Shown one piece after another: positions 15,868 to 24,694 of a stretch of DNA of 34,873 nt. A program made the position numbers and the translations under genes. Source of the stretch: an uncultured Treponema sp. (lineage in GTDB: Bacteria > Spirochaetota > Spirochaetia > Treponematales > Treponemataceae); assembly GCA_946186185.1 (NCBI GenBank), contig CAMHMJ010000030.1, positions 1-34,873 on the forward strand, in the 5' to 3' direction. The first letter of the stretch is position 1. Every line of letters starts with the position of its first letter. Below the pieces are notes generated by a model, which was given only the letters and a program-made list of their open reading frames with translations, was not told the DNA's origin and did no database searches.

Positions 15868-17133
15868 TTACTCTGTTGGTCTCTTTTTAAAGCTTTTGCT
15901 TTCAGTAATTGCCTGTCCCTCACCATTTGCCTGCTCCATCATAGCTCTTACCTTCAATGGAAGTCCGAAGAGGGTTATGAAGCCCTGGGCATCTTTGTGG
16001 TTGTAAAGTTCGCCTGTTGTGAAGGAAGCGATTGATTCGTTGTAGAGGCTGTATTTAGAGCCGCTTCCGGCACCGCGAATAGCGCCTTTTACGACTTTTA
16101 CCTTTGCCCAGCCGGTTACAGTTTCTTCAGCTTTATCCATGAAAGCGATACAAGAATCCATCAAAGTTGTAAACCATTTTCCGTCGTAGATGAGCTCTGC
16201 CATGCGGAGGCTTACCTGCTGCTTGAAGTGATAAGTTTCGCGGTCAAGACAGATGTGATCCATCATTCTGTGAGCAAAGTAAAGGATTGCTCCACCTGGT
16301 GTTTCGTATACACCGCGGCTCTTCATACCAACACAGCGGTTTTCACAGATATCAACAAGACCGACACCGTTTCTTCCACCGATTACGTTCAGTTCGTTCA
16401 AAAGTGAAAGGGCATCCATCTTCTTTCCGTTCAATCCTACAGGAATACCCTTTTCAAAGTCGATTGTAACATATTCGCCTTCTTCAGGAGCTTCCTCAGG
16501 AACAACAGTATTCTTGAGCATGTGCTTGTAGTTTGGCTCGTTTTCAGTTTTTTCAAGTTCAAGACCTTCGTGGCTCAAGTGCCAGATGTTCTCGTCCCGG
16601 CTGTAAGACTGGTCCTTCTTCATTGGAACTTCAAGTCCGCGGTCTTCAAGATATTTGATTTCAGCTTCGCGGCTGTCCATGTTCCATTTGTCATCGCGCC
16701 ATGCAGCAATTACCTTCAAATCTGGAGCAAATGCCTTGATTGCAAGTTCAAAACGAACCTGGTCATTTCCCTTACCGGTTGCACCGTGGCAGATTGCAAC
16801 GGCTTTTTCCTGGCGGGCATACTCAACAAGGATTTTTCCGATGAGAGGGCGTGCAGTTGATGTTCCCAAAAGGTATTCATCTTCGTAAACAGCATTTGCC
16901 TTAAGGGCTGTCCAGATGTATTCTTCAATATATTCTTTGCGTGCATCTACAACATAGCAGGCTGCAGCACCTGTTTTGAGTGCACGGCTCTTAATTGCTT
17001 CCCAGTCGTCGCCCTGTCCAACATCGATACATACGGCGATTACATCATAATCGTAATTTTCTTTAAGCCATGGAATGATAACTGTTGTATCAAGTCCACC
17101 TGAATAAGCCAAGATTACCTTATCTTTTGCCAT
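15868..17133 (-). CDS. argG: Argininosuccinate synthase
   Basis: Joins citrulline and aspartate using ATP, the penultimate step of arginine synthesis. 421 residues. N-terminal ATP-pyrophosphatase P-loop AYSGGLDTT, then GTSTARPLIGKILVEYA, CHGATGKGNDQVRFE, and the C-terminal RGVYETPGG and GSGSKYSLYNESIASF regions. Intact over the full family length. SD GGGAG 7 nt before ATG, just after a GACAC/GTGTC stem. No argH or argF nearby; regulated by its own ArgR-type operator. Confidence 0.97.
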   Translation of the reverse strand: MAKDKVILAYSGGLDTTVIIPWLKENYDYDVIAVCIDVGQGDDWEAIKSRALKTGAAACYVVDARKEYIEEYIWTALKANAVYEDEYLLGTSTARPLIGKILVEYARQEKAVAICHGATGKGNDQVRFELAIKAFAPDLKVIAAWRDDKWNMDSREAEIKYLEDRGLEVPMKKDQSYSRDENIWHLSHEGLELEKTENEPNYKHMLKNTVVPEEAPEEGEYVTIDFEKGIPVGLNGKKMDALSLLNELNVIGGRNGVGLVDICENRCVGMKSRGVYETPGGAILYFAHRMMDHICLDRETYHFKQQVSLRMAELIYDGKWFTTLMDSCIAFMDKAEETVTGWAKVKVVKGAIRGAGSGSKYSLYNESIASFTTGELYNHKDAQGFITLFGLPLKVRAMMEQANGEGQAITESKSFKKRPTE

Positions 17134-17174
17134 AATATACTCCCGACACTCATTTTATCGTGTCTAAATTTACA

Positions 17175-17221
17175 TGAATATTTATGCGTTCAAATGTATA
17201 TTTATTCACCGATAGTGTCAA
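17175..17221 (-). promoter_or_regulatory. argG promoter overlapped by two ARG boxes
   Basis: Minus strand -35 TTGACA (17221-17216, perfect), 17-nt spacer, -10 TACATT (17198-17193). Two sites resemble the ArgR/AhrC box core TGAATwwwwATTCA: TGTATATTTATTCA (17195-17208, 13 of 14) and TGAATATTTATGCG (17175-17188, 12 of 14). They start 20 bp apart, the paired spacing of ArgR operators. The first lies over the spacer and -10, fitting arginine-dependent repression. Confidence 0.75.
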
Positions 17222-17257
17222 GAGTAGCGGTTATATGTAACCTTTGTGAAAACCTCA

Positions 17258-17305
17258 GGGCATCCATACAATAAATATTCAAAATACAAATGGATTCGGA
17301 TGCCC
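17258..17305 (-). repeat. Hairpin between the Ser/Thr-tailed gene and argG
   Basis: GGGCATCC (17258-17265) and GGATGCCC (17298-17305), 8 bp perfect, with a second nested ATCCAT/ATGGAT option. Lies 9 nt behind the upstream stop. It lacks a T run, so it may stabilise the 3' end rather than terminate. Confidence 0.5.
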
Positions 17306-17313
17306 GAAACCGA

Positions 17314-17928
17314 CTAAGCAATAAAACCTTTTTCCAGATTAATTCCAGAAGAAAAAACCGAGTAAGGGCTGGCGTAGTTAGATGGACAGCTGGAAACGCC
17401 GCCGGAAGCATAGGCTGAAGTTCCAGAGCAGGTACCGCTGGTAGTATTAGCAGGGCCTGTAACTGGTATAGGACCACTGGAGCCACCTGCATAACCAGAA
17501 CCTGGTAAAACTACTTGCAAAGGCATATCCGGATTTAAAATACGCTTTACATAATAATCAATACTCTTTTTTTTAGAAGCCTCAGCAAAAGCAATAGGAT
17601 TTCCTGTATATCGCACTTCAGCAAACGCAATATCCATGAATTTTTCCATCTGCTCTTCCGTTGGCAAGCTTCCCGTCTGTTTATAAAACTCAGTTACAAA
17701 CTCAGCCTTCTTAATACCCCTTTCAAGAGCCTTTTTTGCCTCATCAATATCTGTGACGGCACCTGCACCACCATTTACATTCGCAGCTTCTTCCCGGGAA
17801 AGCTCTCTGGCACCAGCGTTTGCTCCATCTGCAAAACCTGTTGCAGCATCAGAAAATTTTTCTGCCATACGCTTTGATTCAGCAGACTTTCCCCTGCCAT
17901 AAACACCGTTTTTCATACACTTTTTCAT
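17314..17928 (-). CDS. Small protein with double-glycine-leader-like motif and Ser/Thr/Gly/Pro tail
   Basis: Start set at ATG 17928 (204 residues) because GAGAGGA stands just before it; the longer frame to 18246 overlaps the upstream gene and has no SD. No family recognised. Residues 1-54 are charged and helical, ending ARELSREEAANVNGGAGA, which resembles the LSxxE...GG leaders cut by PCAT-type peptidase/ABC exporters (GG at 53-54). 60-135 is a charged helical part. The tail 141-195 is low complexity, with 19 Ser/Thr, 11 Gly, 6 Pro and two Cys (167, 181). It lies directly behind a glycosyltransferase fusion gene, so a modified secreted peptide is conceivable. A plain exported or structural protein is the duller alternative. 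No exporter or peptidase gene is in view. Confidence 0.7.
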   Translation of the reverse strand: MKKCMKNGVYGRGKSAESKRMAEKFSDAATGFADGANAGARELSREEAANVNGGAGAVTDIDEAKKALERGIKKAEFVTEFYKQTGSLPTEEQMEKFMDIAFAEVRYTGNPIAFAEASKKKSIDYYVKRILNPDMPLQVVLPGSGYAGGSSGPIPVTGPANTTSGTCSGTSAYASGGVSSCPSNYASPYSVFSSGINLEKGFIA

Positions 17929-17936
17929 AAAGTCCT

Positions 17937-18032
17937 CTCTTTTTGCGGTTCTCGTTTTTGAGCACAGAAAAGGCATCTCAAAAAAATGCACTTTTCCCAG
18001 CCATATCGATTTCGCTCTTTTTGCGGTTCCCG
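17937..18032 (-). repeat. Pair of 18-bp direct repeats upstream of the Ser/Thr-tailed gene
   Basis: CTCTTTTTGCGGTTCTCG (17937-17954) and CTCTTTTTGCGGTTCCCG (18015-18032) on the plus strand, 17 of 18 identical, 78 bp apart. The first contains part of the SD of the downstream gene; the second can fold GCGG-TTC-CCGC. Confidence 0.55.
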
Positions 18033-18076
18033 CATTTTTCCCTCTCCGAAAAAAATCTGTTCCTGTCCACCCTTCT

Positions 18077-19873
18077 CTATCCAATAGCAAGATTTTCCAT
18101 ACCAGAACGCGGCTTACGAACAAATGAGACCGTCTTATAGAAATAATCTTTTCTTGGAAGGAGCGGATTTTCAGGCAAACAGAAATTTTTATCAAAAAAA
18201 GAAACAGACCAGTTTTTACCGGTAAGACTGGTCCACTCCTTTTCATTTTCTACATTATAAAACTGCCAGGAATGAGGAAGACCGGTATTGTAAAAAATCC
18301 GAACCTCCTTTTTTGAAACTCTCTGCATTTCTACCAGCGCTCCACAGGGTTCAACTACAGTTTCCCAGGCGCCGCAAACAAAAACATAATCAAACTCGCC
18401 ATCGTCGAAGGGAAGGCACTCCGGACGAACAGTAATTCCCCATTCCCCTTCATTCAGCACGGAAAATACTTCAACATTATTTGAAATATACTTTTGTTCC
18501 GGCTGATAGGCGCCAGTCAGAACAAGAAGACGCTTTCCTGTGCGCTCAAGAAAGGACGGCATAAGTTCAGCGGCTTCCTCTTCAGAAACAGCCTCTTTTC
18601 CGCCCATTAAATTCCAGACAAGAGAAAATACGGCCTTTTCAAGAACCTTTTTTTCAATCTCAGCACAGTGAAGCTTTTCAACATCGCTGGATTTGTTATA
18701 AGCTTCAAGCATTGCCCTCTCTTCCATTCTGTAGGCACTGTTCACCTCTGGAATTTTCCCTTTCATAAGAAGCCTGTACATGTACATATGAGCAAACACA
18801 CTCCTTTTCCAGCTCCAGCGAAGCGCCGTTCTGACTGCGTTCTCCCGGATAATTTTGTATTCATCAAAATTGCAAACAACATCTTCAATTTTTTCAGCAA
18901 TTCCTTTTTCACTGTTTGGAATTTCCAGAGCGTTGTAGCCGCATTCTGCAAACATATCCATTCCCTGCCCCTTTGGAAGAAGAACCAGGGCTCCTGCCGC
19001 CATGGCTTCCAGCGCCGTAAAACCGAAGGGTTCGTAGCGGCTTGGAACAACAACAATATCTGCATCCCGGTAAGCCTTAAAAAGCTCTTCTCCCTGCAAA
19101 AACCTGATATTATCAAAGAGGGTCAAATCAAGCCCCGGAGTAAAACAGCCCTTGCCATAAAGATTGTATTCAATATTGTGTCTTTCCTTAAACGCGGTTC
19201 CTAGAGAATTCACTGCGAAAATAAAATCGTTCACACCCTTCTGAATATTTTCAAAGCGCCCGAAATAGCAGATTTTCAGCTTTCTTTTTGCATTGACTAA
19301 AGAGGATGTCTTTCCGCCGTAAAAATTTTCAAACCGGACTCCAAGGGGAAGAACAACAGGTGTGCACATACCACCAGTCATCTTTTCAACCTTGCGGGCA
19401 GCAAAATCCGAATAAACTGCCAGAACCGAGCTGGATTCTAAGGCACAGCGTTCAACCTTCACTTCCTGAAAAAAAATATCATCGATAACTGAGGAACCCA
19501 GCATATCCGTGTACATGAGATGAGAAGAGTAAAAAACATTTTTATCAAACCGGAAGGGCATAAAGGTCTGCCGGTCATTACAATGAATCACATCGGGACA
19601 GAAAGAACGGATAATGGGGTCCACCTTTGCCCTGAGGGAGGAGGAAGTTTCCAGAATTCTTGCATCCGGTGAAAAAGCATCGAACACGAAATTCGGTCTG
19701 ATAACGTAGTCCACAATTCCGTCCGGAGAAGGAGGCGGATCCTTCTTTAAGTGAAAATACACGCATTTTACATCCGCATATTTTTTTAATTCAGTTACAT
19801 ATTCCCGCGTAAATGTACCGACGCCTCCATACTGGTTTTCCGGATGCTCAGAAGTCACGAACAAGATTCTCAT
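18077..19873 (-). CDS. GT4 glycosyltransferase fused to a methyltransferase-like domain
   Basis: 598 residues. Residues 1-375 are a GT-B family 4 glycosyltransferase: GGVGTFTREYV (16-26), the linker strand LKICYFGRFENIQKG (199-213), and the E-x7-E donor-binding motif EPFGFTALE (281-289) followed by AMAAGALVL. After a helical linker, residues 447-560 look like a class I SAM methyltransferase: LPFDDGEFDYVFVCGAWETV (487-506) and EMQRVSKKEVRIF match the late motifs. The usual glycine-rich SAM motif is replaced by LLVLTGAYQPEQKY, so activity is doubtful. SD GAGG is 5 nt before ATG. The substrate is unknown; the gene behind it, with a Ser/Thr-rich tail, is a candidate by position only. Confidence 0.88.
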   Translation of the reverse strand: MRILFVTSEHPENQYGGVGTFTREYVTELKKYADVKCVYFHLKKDPPPSPDGIVDYVIRPNFVFDAFSPDARILETSSSLRAKVDPIIRSFCPDVIHCNDRQTFMPFRFDKNVFYSSHLMYTDMLGSSVIDDIFFQEVKVERCALESSSVLAVYSDFAARKVEKMTGGMCTPVVLPLGVRFENFYGGKTSSLVNAKRKLKICYFGRFENIQKGVNDFIFAVNSLGTAFKERHNIEYNLYGKGCFTPGLDLTLFDNIRFLQGEELFKAYRDADIVVVPSRYEPFGFTALEAMAAGALVLLPKGQGMDMFAECGYNALEIPNSEKGIAEKIEDVVCNFDEYKIIRENAVRTALRWSWKRSVFAHMYMYRLLMKGKIPEVNSAYRMEERAMLEAYNKSSDVEKLHCAEIEKKVLEKAVFSLVWNLMGGKEAVSEEEAAELMPSFLERTGKRLLVLTGAYQPEQKYISNNVEVFSVLNEGEWGITVRPECLPFDDGEFDYVFVCGAWETVVEPCGALVEMQRVSKKEVRIFYNTGLPHSWQFYNVENEKEWTSLTGKNWSVSFFDKNFCLPENPLLPRKDYFYKTVSFVRKPRSGMENLAIG

Positions 19874-19991
19874 TTTTACCTCACATTTGCATAACTGCTT
19901 ACATATATATATTTGAAAAAAAAGTGAGGTTTTTACCCATTTTTAAATATAAATTTTTGTTATATCTGAATAAATGCCGGGTTTTGTAAAC

Positions 19992-20020
19992 TCGACATTT
20001 ATTCTTCTTCATATTATGAT
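19992..20020 (+). promoter_or_regulatory. Promoter of the DJ-1 gene
   Basis: -35 TCGACA (19992-19997), 17-nt spacer, -10 TATGAT (20015-20020). The leader would be only about 13 nt and begin near the AGGAGG SD. Just upstream, GAATAAATG ... CATTTATTC (about 19971-20004) is a 9-bp stem that overlaps the -35. Confidence 0.5.
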
Positions 20021-20040
20021 ATCGCTTAGGAGGATATATA

Positions 20041-20637
20041 ATGAAAAGTGCAGTGGTTTTTCTTGCAGATGGGTTTGAAGAGGTAGAAGCTCTTACACCG
20101 GTAGATTATCTTAGAAGAGCGGGAGTTGAAGTTTTTACGGTTGCTGTTCCAAGCAGCACTATGAACGACCCTTATATCGTTATGGGAAGCCATAAAATTC
20201 CGGTAATTGCAGATATGAATTTTGACGAATTCAAGCAGGAATTCGAAACGGAACTTCCAGACCTTGTATTTGCCCCTGGCGGAATGAATGGTTCTAAAAA
20301 TCTTGCAGCAAATGAAGAAGTTCTTTCCTTCATTAAAAAATGCTCTGAAGGCTCAAAACAGGTTGCCGCAATCTGTGCCGCTCCTGCCCTGGTTCTTTCA
20401 AAAACCGGCATTTTAAAAGGCAAAAACTGGACCTGCTATCCGGGAATGGAAGATGAAGTAGACGCAGACGATGTAGAGGACTCAACCTCATGCGCTAATG
20501 TACCCTTTGTAACCGACGGAAATATCACAACGGGAAGAGGAGCCGGAGCTGCAGAAGAGTTCACTATGGAGCTTGTAAAAATTCTTTGCGGAGAAGAAGT
20601 TTCTGAAAAAATCAGACAGGGAACCTGCCAGCGATAA
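20041..20637 (+). CDS. DJ-1/PfpI family protein
   Basis: 198 residues, cytoplasmic. DJ-1-fold proteins act as glyoxalases/deglycases, chaperones or stress factors. MKSAVVFLADGFEEVEALTPVD is the classic start, with the conserved Glu at 16. The nucleophile-elbow cysteine is C112 in VAAICAAPALVL. FAPGG (78-82) and TGRGAGAAEEF (164-174) are also conserved, so the catalytic site is intact. Closest in style to the YajL/ThiJ-DJ-1 group; exact activity cannot be told from sequence. Strong SD AGGAGG 7 nt before ATG. Confidence 0.93.
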   Translation: MKSAVVFLADGFEEVEALTPVDYLRRAGVEVFTVAVPSSTMNDPYIVMGSHKIPVIADMNFDEFKQEFETELPDLVFAPGGMNGSKNLAANEEVLSFIKKCSEGSKQVAAICAAPALVLSKTGILKGKNWTCYPGMEDEVDADDVEDSTSCANVPFVTDGNITTGRGAGAAEEFTMELVKILCGEEVSEKIRQGTCQR

Positions 20638-20706
20638 TAAGTGTTGTTCATGCTCTGCAAAACCGGTCTGGAGCTCACGAACAATATTTTCGTGCTCAAG
20701 GCAAAA

Positions 20707-20743
20707 AAAAAGATGAAAAACCTCACACGTTTTTCATCTTTTT
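20707..20743. terminator. Bidirectional terminator after the DJ-1 gene
   Basis: Perfect 14-bp stem AAAAAGATGAAAAA (20707-20720) / TTTTTCATCTTTTT (20730-20743), with T-rich ends on both strands. It serves the DJ-1 gene and the convergent lepB operon. Confidence 0.85.
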
Positions 20744-20961
20744 AATCAACCGATAAAGGGCACTTTACCAATGTTATTTCAGACGCACACAGGCGTCTGG
20801 ATGTCGAACCGCCTGTACATGTCATATATTTATTATCGGGAAACGCGGTTTTGACTTTAGAAAAAAATTAAAATATTTTTGAGTTTTTTTGCAAACCAGT
20901 AGAATTCATAGCGGGTATGAAATAAAAGAATTAATCTTCCAGCCTGCACCTGGCCTGAATA
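20744..20961. other. Non-coding stretch with hairpins
   Basis: No gene. CAGACGC-ACACAG-GCGTCTG (20780-20799) is a perfect 7-bp hairpin without a T run. AACCGC (near 20806) and GCGGTT (near 20847) can pair around a 35-nt AT-rich loop. Function unknown. Confidence 0.4.
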
Positions 20962-22845
20962 CTACAGAAGGGCTTTCTTTACGGCATCAAAATCTTTCAG
21001 GGAAATGCAGGATAGTCGTTTTTCCAGCTCTTTTTCCACATCCCCTACAGCTTTTTCAAGCTGACAGTACCCGTCAAAACCGGCAACTTCCGCCTTTCTG
21101 ACAGTTGTGTTAGTTCCCGAAGCAGCTTCACGCCCCACGTCGAAACAGTAACCTTCCGCCCTCTCAAAAGCCCTTCGCTTTTCTTCCGCAATATCCTTTT
21201 CTGAAAGCAGCGCTTCGATGCCCGAAACCTTTACTCCGGGAATACAAAGCCCCTCCGGACTCAAGGTGAGGTTTTCAATTTCCGGACATTCTGCAAACCG
21301 GCTTTCAAACCACCAGGCAAACATTTTCATGCGGCTGTCGGTAAAAACAGGGCGGCCAAGATAGTCTTTCCCCTCCGTAAGATTTCCGGAAAAATAGGAG
21401 GGCATGCTTTTTGTTTCTGCACTTTCCAGTCGGCTAGAAGAAGAATGTGCCTTCTGTTCAAAGGTGCTTCCTTTTATGTGGGTCTGCTTTTGTGGAAATG
21501 CCAGATCCAGCCCCGAAAGATAGATTTTTTTTGCACCGCAGAGAAGACAGAAATTCCAGGCACAGGAAGCAACAGAGCCTCCGCTTCCCAGATCTGCACG
21601 GGAAAAATGCAGGACTCTACCGCCCCCCGCACTGTCTGACCCAACTTCACCAGCATGACCGTTCAAACCTCCATACACCGAGTCACCACTCAAATCGTCA
21701 CCTGCGTCTCCTGACATCGCCAGTTTACCCTTAATTCTTTCTTCAAAAAAGCGGCCCACGGGCATCTGGCTTCTGGCACACACGATTTTCCTGAAATTTT
21801 CCCGGAACACAGCCGGGTAAGCTTCCTGAACAGTCACCAGAACACTGTCCGGCGAGCTGACTCCTGCAAGATGGCGGTAGGCATAGTACTGGGGATCTGT
21901 CAGAAGTACAAAATCCGGCTGATATCCGTTTTTCACAAGAACACGAAGGGCTGTATCAACCGCAACAATAACGCATTTTCTGGAAATATCTTTCAAATAT
22001 GGAAGGATTTCCCGTAAAGAAGGTCCCGCCGCAACAAGAAGGAACGGAATGGAAGGTTCAGCCCCATTGTTTTCAACCATATTCCGGTAAATGCCCGCAT
22101 CGTCTAAAAGAGCTGAAACCCGGGCATTTCGCACGCAGTTCCGGTTCCAGAGATAGCCGAACTTTTTTGTAGTAGCCTGATTTATCTTTTCCTTTTCCCG
22201 GTTTCGCTTTACAAGCTCTTCAAGTTCTGCAAAGAAGGAAGCAGCATGGCTTTTCCAGGCAGGAACGGAAATAAACACCGTATTCAAAACCGGGTACTGA
22301 TTTATAAGCTTAACCGCCTGTTCGGAACTGTCCGTAAGGGCAATTATAAGGGAAGGATGAGCAAAAACCTCCGACCAGTCAAAAACCGCAAGGGAAGCAA
22401 AAAAATGAAGGGGCGACGGCTCGCAGATTATGAAGGGAATATCAGAAAACTCTGTTTTTCGGGAAGCCTGAAGAACGGCATACCCCAGTCCCACGCCTTC
22501 AAAAACAAGGGCAGAAGAAGCCGTACAAACGGCAGAAAGAAGCCCCTCCGCCTCTTTTTCCGGGTTATATGCAGAATGAAGCTTTAAGCCGTTTTCTTCG
22601 GCACAGGGAAATCCCCGGGGTGAAACAGAAGTTTTCCAGAAGGAGAAAAACTCCTCCGGAGTGGAACGACCTCCCGTCTCTAGAGAACCACTGCCTGCTT
22701 CCGAAAGCCATACACCATCAACTTCAAAATCCAGTTCTTCAATCTGCTTTATTACGGGAGAAAATATTTCGAACAGGGAAGGAAAACGATTTTTAAAGAG
22801 AGCCGTATTTTTTGTGAAGCACTCTTTATTCCATATTGATTTCAA
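20962..22845 (-). CDS. DUF115 / MptE-like protein (motility accessory factor type)
   Basis: 627 residues. The centre has the DUF115 (PF01973) signature: FLLVAAGPSLREILPYL (268-284), VIVAVDTALRVLVKNGYQPDFVLLTDPQYY (292-321) and HFSRADLGSGGSVASCAWNF (413-432). In other bacteria such proteins (Maf, PseD) take part in flagellin glycosylation; a similar role here is inference. Residues about 377-409 form a Gly/Asp/Ser-rich insertion. The start appears to be TTG 22845, inside the end of the PBP gene, with GGAG 10 nt before it; no ATG is available. Third gene of the lepB-PBP operon, with a 20-bp overlap. Confidence 0.85.
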   Translation of the reverse strand: MKSIWNKECFTKNTALFKNRFPSLFEIFSPVIKQIEELDFEVDGVWLSEAGSGSLETGGRSTPEEFFSFWKTSVSPRGFPCAEENGLKLHSAYNPEKEAEGLLSAVCTASSALVFEGVGLGYAVLQASRKTEFSDIPFIICEPSPLHFFASLAVFDWSEVFAHPSLIIALTDSSEQAVKLINQYPVLNTVFISVPAWKSHAASFFAELEELVKRNREKEKINQATTKKFGYLWNRNCVRNARVSALLDDAGIYRNMVENNGAEPSIPFLLVAAGPSLREILPYLKDISRKCVIVAVDTALRVLVKNGYQPDFVLLTDPQYYAYRHLAGVSSPDSVLVTVQEAYPAVFRENFRKIVCARSQMPVGRFFEERIKGKLAMSGDAGDDLSGDSVYGGLNGHAGEVGSDSAGGGRVLHFSRADLGSGGSVASCAWNFCLLCGAKKIYLSGLDLAFPQKQTHIKGSTFEQKAHSSSSRLESAETKSMPSYFSGNLTEGKDYLGRPVFTDSRMKMFAWWFESRFAECPEIENLTLSPEGLCIPGVKVSGIEALLSEKDIAEEKRRAFERAEGYCFDVGREAASGTNTTVRKAEVAGFDGYCQLEKAVGDVEKELEKRLSCISLKDFDAVKKALL

Positions 22846-24694
22846 TTATCATGTTCTCCGTGATTGGGGTTCCTGGCGCCGGATTCTGAGATTTTACCCA
22901 GCCGGAACCGTTTATCCGAACCTGAAGCTCTTCCCGTTCAACCAGATTCATCAGCTGGCGCTTTGAAAGACCCGTGAAATCAGGAAGAACCTCCCCCACT
23001 TCAACATTTTTTACAGGGGAAATATTGATTTTTCCAGAATGCTCAAGGCTTTCGGCAGCTCCACGGCTCATACCAAGATAATCGATAATTTCATCGGCTG
23101 CCTTTGCGATTACAGGAGCAACAATTCGTCCGGCATAGGTTTCGCCCTTTGCCTTCAGAACTACGATGTAAAGAATAATTTCCGGATCTTCAACCGGGAA
23201 AATTGCCATACAGTTTGAAAGGAAGTCCGTGGTACTGTAACCGCCGTGAACCTTGTCCGCCATCTGGGCAGTTCCGGTTTTTACACCGATGGAAATGTCG
23301 TTCAGCCGGGCACGGGCACCGGTTCCGCTGGTGGCGGTGGTCTCCATACAGCTTAAGATATATTTTGCCGTAGATTCCTTAAATACCCGGTCTTTTTTTA
23401 CAGGCTCGTGCTCATAAATTACGCTGCCATCCTTTTCCGTTATGCGCTTTACAATCGAAGGCTTAAGTGGAACGCCGCCGTTTGCAATTGCACTTGCCGC
23501 CTGAATCATCTGAAGGGCAGAAACGCTGATTTCCTGACCGATTGCAATGGTCGGCTTAGAACGGGCAGACCAGCTTGAGCTTGAAGGGTCTTTTACAGAA
23601 CCGTAGGTTTCACCCGGAAGATCTATTTCCGTGCGCTGACCAAAACCAAGCCCCCGAATCCGGGCAATAAATTCTTCTTCACCCATACGGTCACTTATCT
23701 GACCAAGGGCATCGTTACAGGAATATTTAAGGGAATCCCGGGGAGTAAGCCAGCCATGACGCTCAAGACACTTGATTTTAATAGTTTCTCCGCTTCTGAT
23801 GCGTTTTTCGTATGTTCCGTCGCACAGAAAACTGTCGGTGTCCCGGATTCTTCCGTCGTCGTAGAGCATGGCAACCGTAAAAATCTTAAAAACTGAACCC
23901 GGTTCATAGGCCATCATGGCAGGTCGGTCGATGGTTTCAGAAATTGAGGCCATATTGTACTCGTTCAAATTAGCAGAAGGAAGACTGATATAGCTCAAAA
24001 TCTCGCCGGTTTTTGCTTCACTGGCAATCAGCATCATTGATTCCGCCTGAGTACTTGCCATAGTTTCATGGGCAATCTGCTCAAGCTTGTACTGAAGGTT
24101 TGCATCAATCGTAAGGTATACGTTGTTTCCGCTTTTTTCAGTACCACCCTGTTCGTCAACCGGCTGAAGATACTGCTGCATCGAATATTCAACACCCGCA
24201 AGACCTTTACCGTCATCACCCATATAACCTATCAGCTGGCTTGCAAGGGTATTTTCCGGATACACACGGCCAGGAATTTTATCAAATGAAATAAAAAGGT
24301 ATTTTTTCTCGTCCGCAATTTCCTTCAGTTCAGTATAAGCAGCCTGATTCACTTTTTTCCGGAGATACACAAAGGAAGATTTCTCATTCTGAGTGATTAT
24401 CGAAAGTACTTCCTGAGGAGTCATATCAAGAGGGCCTGCAACATCCTTTGCAAACTGCTCTTTATTTTTGATTAAATGAGGTGTAACGCCGACATGATAA
24501 AAATTGGTCTGAACCGCAAGAGGTTTCCCCAGCCGGTCAACGATTGAACCCCGCTCAGCCTGCGGGCTCGGCATCTGGATTTGCGAAACGGGAGTAAAGG
24601 CCAGAACTGCATAACGAGAGAAAACGTAGATGAAAAAAGCTGAAATAAGCACCAGCATCACAATCAGAGCCGGTTTTTTAAAATATACGTTCAT
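22826..24694 (-). CDS. Class B penicillin-binding protein (FtsI type) with PASTA domain
   Basis: 622 residues. Peptidoglycan D,D-transpeptidase anchored by one N-terminal helix (8-34), with a periplasmic dimerisation domain from about 45 (ERGSIVDRLGKPLA). Catalytic motifs are complete: S267-V-F-K270, S325-C-N327 and K472-T-G474. A single PASTA domain closes the protein (about 565-622). Most like FtsI/SpoVD, the septal enzyme, but an elongation role cannot be excluded. The ATG overlaps the lepB stop as ATGA, and there is no good SD, so translation is probably coupled to lepB. Confidence 0.93.
   Translation of the reverse strand: MNVYFKKPALIVMLVLISAFFIYVFSRYAVLAFTPVSQIQMPSPQAERGSIVDRLGKPLAVQTNFYHVGVTPHLIKNKEQFAKDVAGPLDMTPQEVLSIITQNEKSSFVYLRKKVNQAAYTELKEIADEKKYLFISFDKIPGRVYPENTLASQLIGYMGDDGKGLAGVEYSMQQYLQPVDEQGGTEKSGNNVYLTIDANLQYKLEQIAHETMASTQAESMMLIASEAKTGEILSYISLPSANLNEYNMASISETIDRPAMMAYEPGSVFKIFTVAMLYDDGRIRDTDSFLCDGTYEKRIRSGETIKIKCLERHGWLTPRDSLKYSCNDALGQISDRMGEEEFIARIRGLGFGQRTEIDLPGETYGSVKDPSSSSWSARSKPTIAIGQEISVSALQMIQAASAIANGGVPLKPSIVKRITEKDGSVIYEHEPVKKDRVFKESTAKYILSCMETTATSGTGARARLNDISIGVKTGTAQMADKVHGGYSTTDFLSNCMAIFPVEDPEIILYIVVLKAKGETYAGRIVAPVIAKAADEIIDYLGMSRGAAESLEHSGKINISPVKNVEVGEVLPDFTGLSKRQLMNLVEREELQVRINGSGWVKSQNPAPGTPITENMIIEINME

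Noticed and set aside
17929..18246. N-terminal extension of the Ser/Thr-tailed protein to 310 residues
   Set aside because: It overlaps the glycosyltransferase gene, lacks an SD, and a well-placed SD exists before ATG 17928.
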